A DNA stretch of 64,000 bases from Deltaproteobacteria bacterium. GTDB taxonomy: Bacteria > Myxococcota_A > UBA9160 > JAJDAL01. Where the stretch lies: positions 186,001 through 250,000 of the forward strand of contig JAJDAL010000024.1 of NCBI GenBank assembly GCA_029261875.1, read 5' to 3'. Made by a program: the position numbers and the translations under genes. The notes below the pieces were generated by a model, which did no database searches, was not told the origin of the DNA, and saw only the letters and a program-made list of their open reading frames with translations. Every line of letters begins with the position of its first letter. The stretch's first letter is position 1. Of this stretch, positions 61,511 to 64,000 are shown piece after piece.

Positions 61511-61885
61511 ATGCCGGACGAGGAAACTCGTTTGATCGAGATCGTTTTCCCGAACAACACCAACGCGAACAACACGCTGTTCGGAGGTCACGCGCTGTCG
61601 CTGATGGACCGCCTCGCGTTCATCGTCGCGTCGCGCTTCTCGCGCAAGAATTGCGTGACCGCCGCCACGGAGAAGGTGGAATTCCGTTGTCCCGTTCAGG
61701 AAGGAGAGCTGGTGGAGCTCGTGGGCAAGATCACGCGTATCGGTCGCACGTCCATGACCGTGGCCATCGACATGTTTTCCGAAAAACTCTTGAGCGGGGA
61801 ACGCCAGCTCTGCACGACCGCGGAATTCATCATGGTCGCGACCGACGAACAGGGGCAACCGACGGCGATTCAGTCCGCCGCCTGA
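61511..61885 (+). CDS. acyl-CoA thioesterase, hot-dog fold (YciA-like)
   Basis: 124 residues from ATG 61511 with AGGAGG; an earlier start at 61475 overlaps the rhomboid stop and lacks a site. NTLFGGHALSLMDRLAF with the catalytic Asp, TAATEKVEFRCPVQEGE and the C-terminal TTAEFIMVA strand match single hot-dog acyl-CoA thioesterases. It hydrolyses acyl-CoA to free acid and CoA. The last 16 bases overlap the end of the convergent CoA-transferase gene. Confidence 0.85.
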   Translation: MPDEETRLIEIVFPNNTNANNTLFGGHALSLMDRLAFIVASRFSRKNCVTAATEKVEFRCPVQEGELVELVGKITRIGRTSMTVAIDMFSEKLLSGERQLCTTAEFIMVATDEQGQPTAIQSAA

Positions 61886-63162
61886 CCGATGTACGCCTCG
61901 AGGTCTTTGCGGAATTCCGGATGCGCGATGGCGGCGAGGGCGTGCATGCGTTCTTCGACCGTCAACCCCGCGAGCTCTGCGGTTCCGTGTTCGGTGATCA
62001 CGATGTCGACCTGGTGGCGCGGCGTGGTCACCATGCTGCCGGGCGGTACCGTGGCCAGAATGCGAGATACCGGCTGATCGCCCACCTGGGCGACCGACGG
62101 CAAGCAGACGATCGAGCGGCCATCGTGGGAGAAGGCCGCTCCCGCGACGAAGTCCTCGTGCCCGCCGATTCCCGAATATTGTATGGACCCCAGCGTGTCG
62201 GCCACGATCTGGCCCGCCAGATCCACCGAAATGGCCCCGTTGATGGACACGAAGTTTCGATTGTGGGCGATCAGCGCCGGCGTGTTGACTTCGGACACCG
62301 GGAGAAAGCGCACGTCCTCCCGTTCGTCGAGCCACTCGTAGAGGGCTTCACTCCCCATGGCGAAGGTCGTGATCGCGTAACCGTCGTGGGCCCCCTTGCG
62401 GTTGGTCACCTTTCCGGATTCCACCAATCGCATCAGGCCGTCGGTGAACATCTCCGAGTGGATTCCGTAATCGCCCCCGGGCCCCTCGGCCAAGAGGCTC
62501 ACCACGGCGTTGGGGATGGCGCCGATTCCGGTTTGGAGCGTGGCCCCGTCGCGAACGAAGCCGCGCACGTGTTCCGCAATCGCGCGGTGTATCGCATTGG
62601 GGGGCGCATCCGGAAGTGAGAAGATCGGTTGATCGGTCTCGATCAGGATGTCGATCTCGTCTTCGCGCAGCCCGTGGGGGTATTGGGGCGGGATACCCAG
62701 CGTCTTGGGTAGGCGCCGATTGATCTCCACGATCAACAGGCGGTTGGGATCGCGGCCACACAGATGCAGCTCTTCCACCGTGGCCCCCGCGTGAAGCGAG
62801 AGACTGAAACGCCCGTCCGCGTCTGCGGGTGCGGCGGCCGTGGCCATCACGCGCGGCGCCATGCGTTCCGCGATGGCGGTGAAACGCCGGAAATCCGCGG
62901 GCACGAAGTGCACATCGTGCCCCGCCGCCCGCAGGGCCCGCTCGGCGGGTCCAAAGAACCCGCTGCGCAAGCGAACCCCCGGCCGCGTGAACAGGGGATA
63001 GAGCCCGAGCAACAGCGCGCTGAACACTTCGAGGGACTCGAAAGACGTGCGCTCCCCCAGTGCGGTCATGAAAGCCGGCGGCTGGCCGGGTCCCAAGGGC
63101 AGGGCCAGATTGTCCACACTTCGAACGCGCAGGGCCGCCTCTTCGGCGCTGAGAATTTCCAA
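61870..63162 (-). CDS. acetyl-CoA hydrolase / CoA-transferase family protein
   Basis: 430 residues. Two Rossmann-like halves; the catalytic Glu237 lies in GIHSEMFTDGL and the substrate loops TLGSIQYSGIGGHEDFVAG and AFSHDGRS match class I CoA transferases such as 4-hydroxybutyrate CoA-transferase and acetyl-CoA hydrolase. It should move CoA between short acyl groups and acetate. It begins four bases after the stop of the Gfo/Idh gene, suggesting one operon. The thioesterase on the other strand overlaps its end. Free acid exchange with acetyl-CoA is likely but the acid is unknown. Confidence 0.87.
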   Translation of the reverse strand: MEILSAEEAALRVRSVDNLALPLGPGQPPAFMTALGERTSFESLEVFSALLLGLYPLFTRPGVRLRSGFFGPAERALRAAGHDVHFVPADFRRFTAIAERMAPRVMATAAAPADADGRFSLSLHAGATVEELHLCGRDPNRLLIVEINRRLPKTLGIPPQYPHGLREDEIDILIETDQPIFSLPDAPPNAIHRAIAEHVRGFVRDGATLQTGIGAIPNAVVSLLAEGPGGDYGIHSEMFTDGLMRLVESGKVTNRKGAHDGYAITTFAMGSEALYEWLDEREDVRFLPVSEVNTPALIAHNRNFVSINGAISVDLAGQIVADTLGSIQYSGIGGHEDFVAGAAFSHDGRSIVCLPSVAQVGDQPVSRILATVPPGSMVTTPRHQVDIVITEHGTAELAGLTVEERMHALAAIAHPEFRKDLEAYIGQAAD

Positions 63163-63166
63163 CGGA

Positions 63167-64000
63167 TTACCTCGTTGAGGGGACGTTCCCCTCGATCAGA
63201 TCGCGCAATTCTACGGGGCGCCCGAGCGTCGCGGAAGTCTCTGCCGCGACTCCCATGGCGACGGCCCAGAATCCGTCGAGCGCGCTGACCGCGGCAGGCG
63301 TCGATTCGAGGATCGCCCGGCGAAACGCGCCGTGGGCCAGAAAGGTCGAGCCGTGGTGGGCGCCCGCGGCGAGAACGTCCGCATCCAGGCTGAGGGTGTG
63401 GGTTTCGATGCTGCGCGGATTCCTCTTCCCGACCACGACGGTGGATTCGGGGATGAAGCACTCGATCTTTCCCGCATCTCCCGTAGCCGCAATCTCCTGC
63501 TCGTTTCGGGTCGCCTCCGCGAACATGCACAGATCGAGCAATGCGCGGACGCCATTTTCGAAATCCACCACCACGTATCCGTTGTCGCGAATGTCCGGCG
63601 TTTCGCCGCCATAGGATTCGTCCAGGTGATTGACGTCCTGCCCCGCCGAGGCGTACACGCGGACGGGATCCGCCTGGGCGATGAGGCGCATCAGGTCGAA
63701 GAAATGGCAACACTTCTCCACGAAGGTCCCGCCGGTGTTGCGCGAGAAGCGATTCCAGTCGTCCACTTTCGGGAGGAAGGGGAAGCGGTGTTCGCGGATC
63801 GCCAACATCTTGAGAGAGCCGATCGCGCCCCCGCGCACTTCCTCGATCAAGCGCGCGATGGGAGCCATGTAGCGGTATTCCATGCCCACCCAGAAGACAC
63901 CGCGATGCGCGGCCGCGCGGTCCGCCACGCGTTTGGCCGCCTCCACCGTCGTACACAGGGGCTTTTCGACCAGTACGTGGAGATCGGTTTCGAAGATGGG
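63167..64000 (-). CDS. Gfo/Idh/MocA-family oxidoreductase, 5' partial
   Basis: The frame is open to the right edge, so the N-terminal cofactor-binding part lies outside the window; 277 residues are visible. They begin just before VLVEKPLCTT, the VEKP motif that holds NAD(P), and continue with the GMEYRYMAPI strand, GGTFVEKCCHFFDLMRLI with the catalytic-type His, and the beta-sheet domain. An internal GTG at 63946 is within the conserved part and is not the start. The family acts on sugars or polyols. It lies four bases upstream of the CoA-transferase gene. Confidence 0.83.
   Translation of the reverse strand, partial: PIFETDLHVLVEKPLCTTVEAAKRVADRAAAHRGVFWVGMEYRYMAPIARLIEEVRGGAIGSLKMLAIREHRFPFLPKVDDWNRFSRNTGGTFVEKCCHFFDLMRLIAQADPVRVYASAGQDVNHLDESYGGETPDIRDNGYVVVDFENGVRALLDLCMFAEATRNEQEIAATGDAGKIECFIPESTVVVGKRNPRSIETHTLSLDADVLAAGAHHGSTFLAHGAFRRAILESTPAAVSALDGFWAVAMGVAAETSATLGRPVELRDLIEGNVPSTR

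Noticed and set aside
1-64000. Mobile elements, CRISPR arrays, tRNA and rRNA genes
   Set aside because: No transposase, integrase, repeat array, cloverleaf or rRNA-like stretch was recognised on reading; short tRNAs could be missed without a covariance search.

Overview
This is a GC-rich (roughly two thirds G+C by eye), densely packed bacterial chromosome segment with about 57 genes. Many neighbours share ATGA or GTGA start/stop overlaps. No rRNA, tRNA, CRISPR array, phage or insertion sequence was recognised. The mix of PEP-CTERM and dockerin-like surface proteins, CHRD domains, type IV pilin, LemA/M48 protease pair, five cytochromes P450, CoA-transferases and SDRs suggests an uncultured 'deltaproteobacterial' lineage (Myxococcota, Desulfobacterota or Binatota type). 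That placement is inference; the window holds no marker gene that settles it.

Layout. 1-4.9 kb: partial alpha/beta hydrolase, ceramidase-like lipoprotein, anchored metallophosphoesterase, a secreted Ca-repeat/Cys-tail protein, an F420-type PPOX enzyme, and a PadR regulator behind a 20-bp perfect palindrome. 5-11.9 kb (minus strand): one long run of sulfatase-like lipoprotein, HEAT lipoprotein, Na+/H+ antiporter, GlnA4-like glutamate ligase, gamma-glutamyl amide hydrolase, SDR and CBS protein. This resembles the mycobacterial glnA4 neighbourhood and probably handles an amine through gamma-glutamylation. 11.9-17 kb: methyltransferase, two GT-C type membrane glycosyltransferase-like proteins, two small putative nucleic-acid/zinc proteins. 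17-22 kb: M28-like membrane peptidase, LemA, M48 peptidase and a Gfo/Idh oxidoreductase in one run. 22-30 kb: P450, membrane protein, CaiB-type CoA transferase with CPBP protein, SDR, pilin, aldehyde dehydrogenase.

30-42.8 kb: two paralogous ~1020-residue regulators (OmpR-type winged helix + ATPase + helical repeats) flank two adjacent CHRD surface proteins, a large membrane protein, an MddA-type methanethiol methyltransferase and a second methyltransferase. The second regulator is translationally coupled to a small membrane protein.

42.8-52.2 kb is the most striking region. A TetR regulator sits between two divergent operons: TetR - hydroxyisobutyrate-dehydrogenase-like - P450 on one side, and P450 - SDR - aldehyde dehydrogenase - CYP51::ferredoxin fusion - P450 - small membrane protein on the other. 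The gene families match those around cyp51 in Mycobacterium tuberculosis (Rv0763c-Rv0770), with CYP51 and ferredoxin fused as in Methylococcus capsulatus. No sterol-synthesis gene lies in the window.

52.3-57.6 kb is an autoregulated-looking TetR - adaptor - RND efflux operon. Its operator-like palindrome resembles a site over the promoter of the P450 at 22 kb. 57.6-64 kb: amidohydrolase, DedA-like protein, enoyl-CoA hydratase family protein, zinc-ribbon rhomboid protease, acyl-CoA thioesterase, acetyl-CoA hydrolase/CoA-transferase and a second, truncated Gfo/Idh oxidoreductase. Together these suggest a metabolically versatile organism that oxidises hydrophobic, perhaps steroid- or terpenoid-like, compounds through P450, SDR, ALDH and CoA-thioester steps, with efflux protection.
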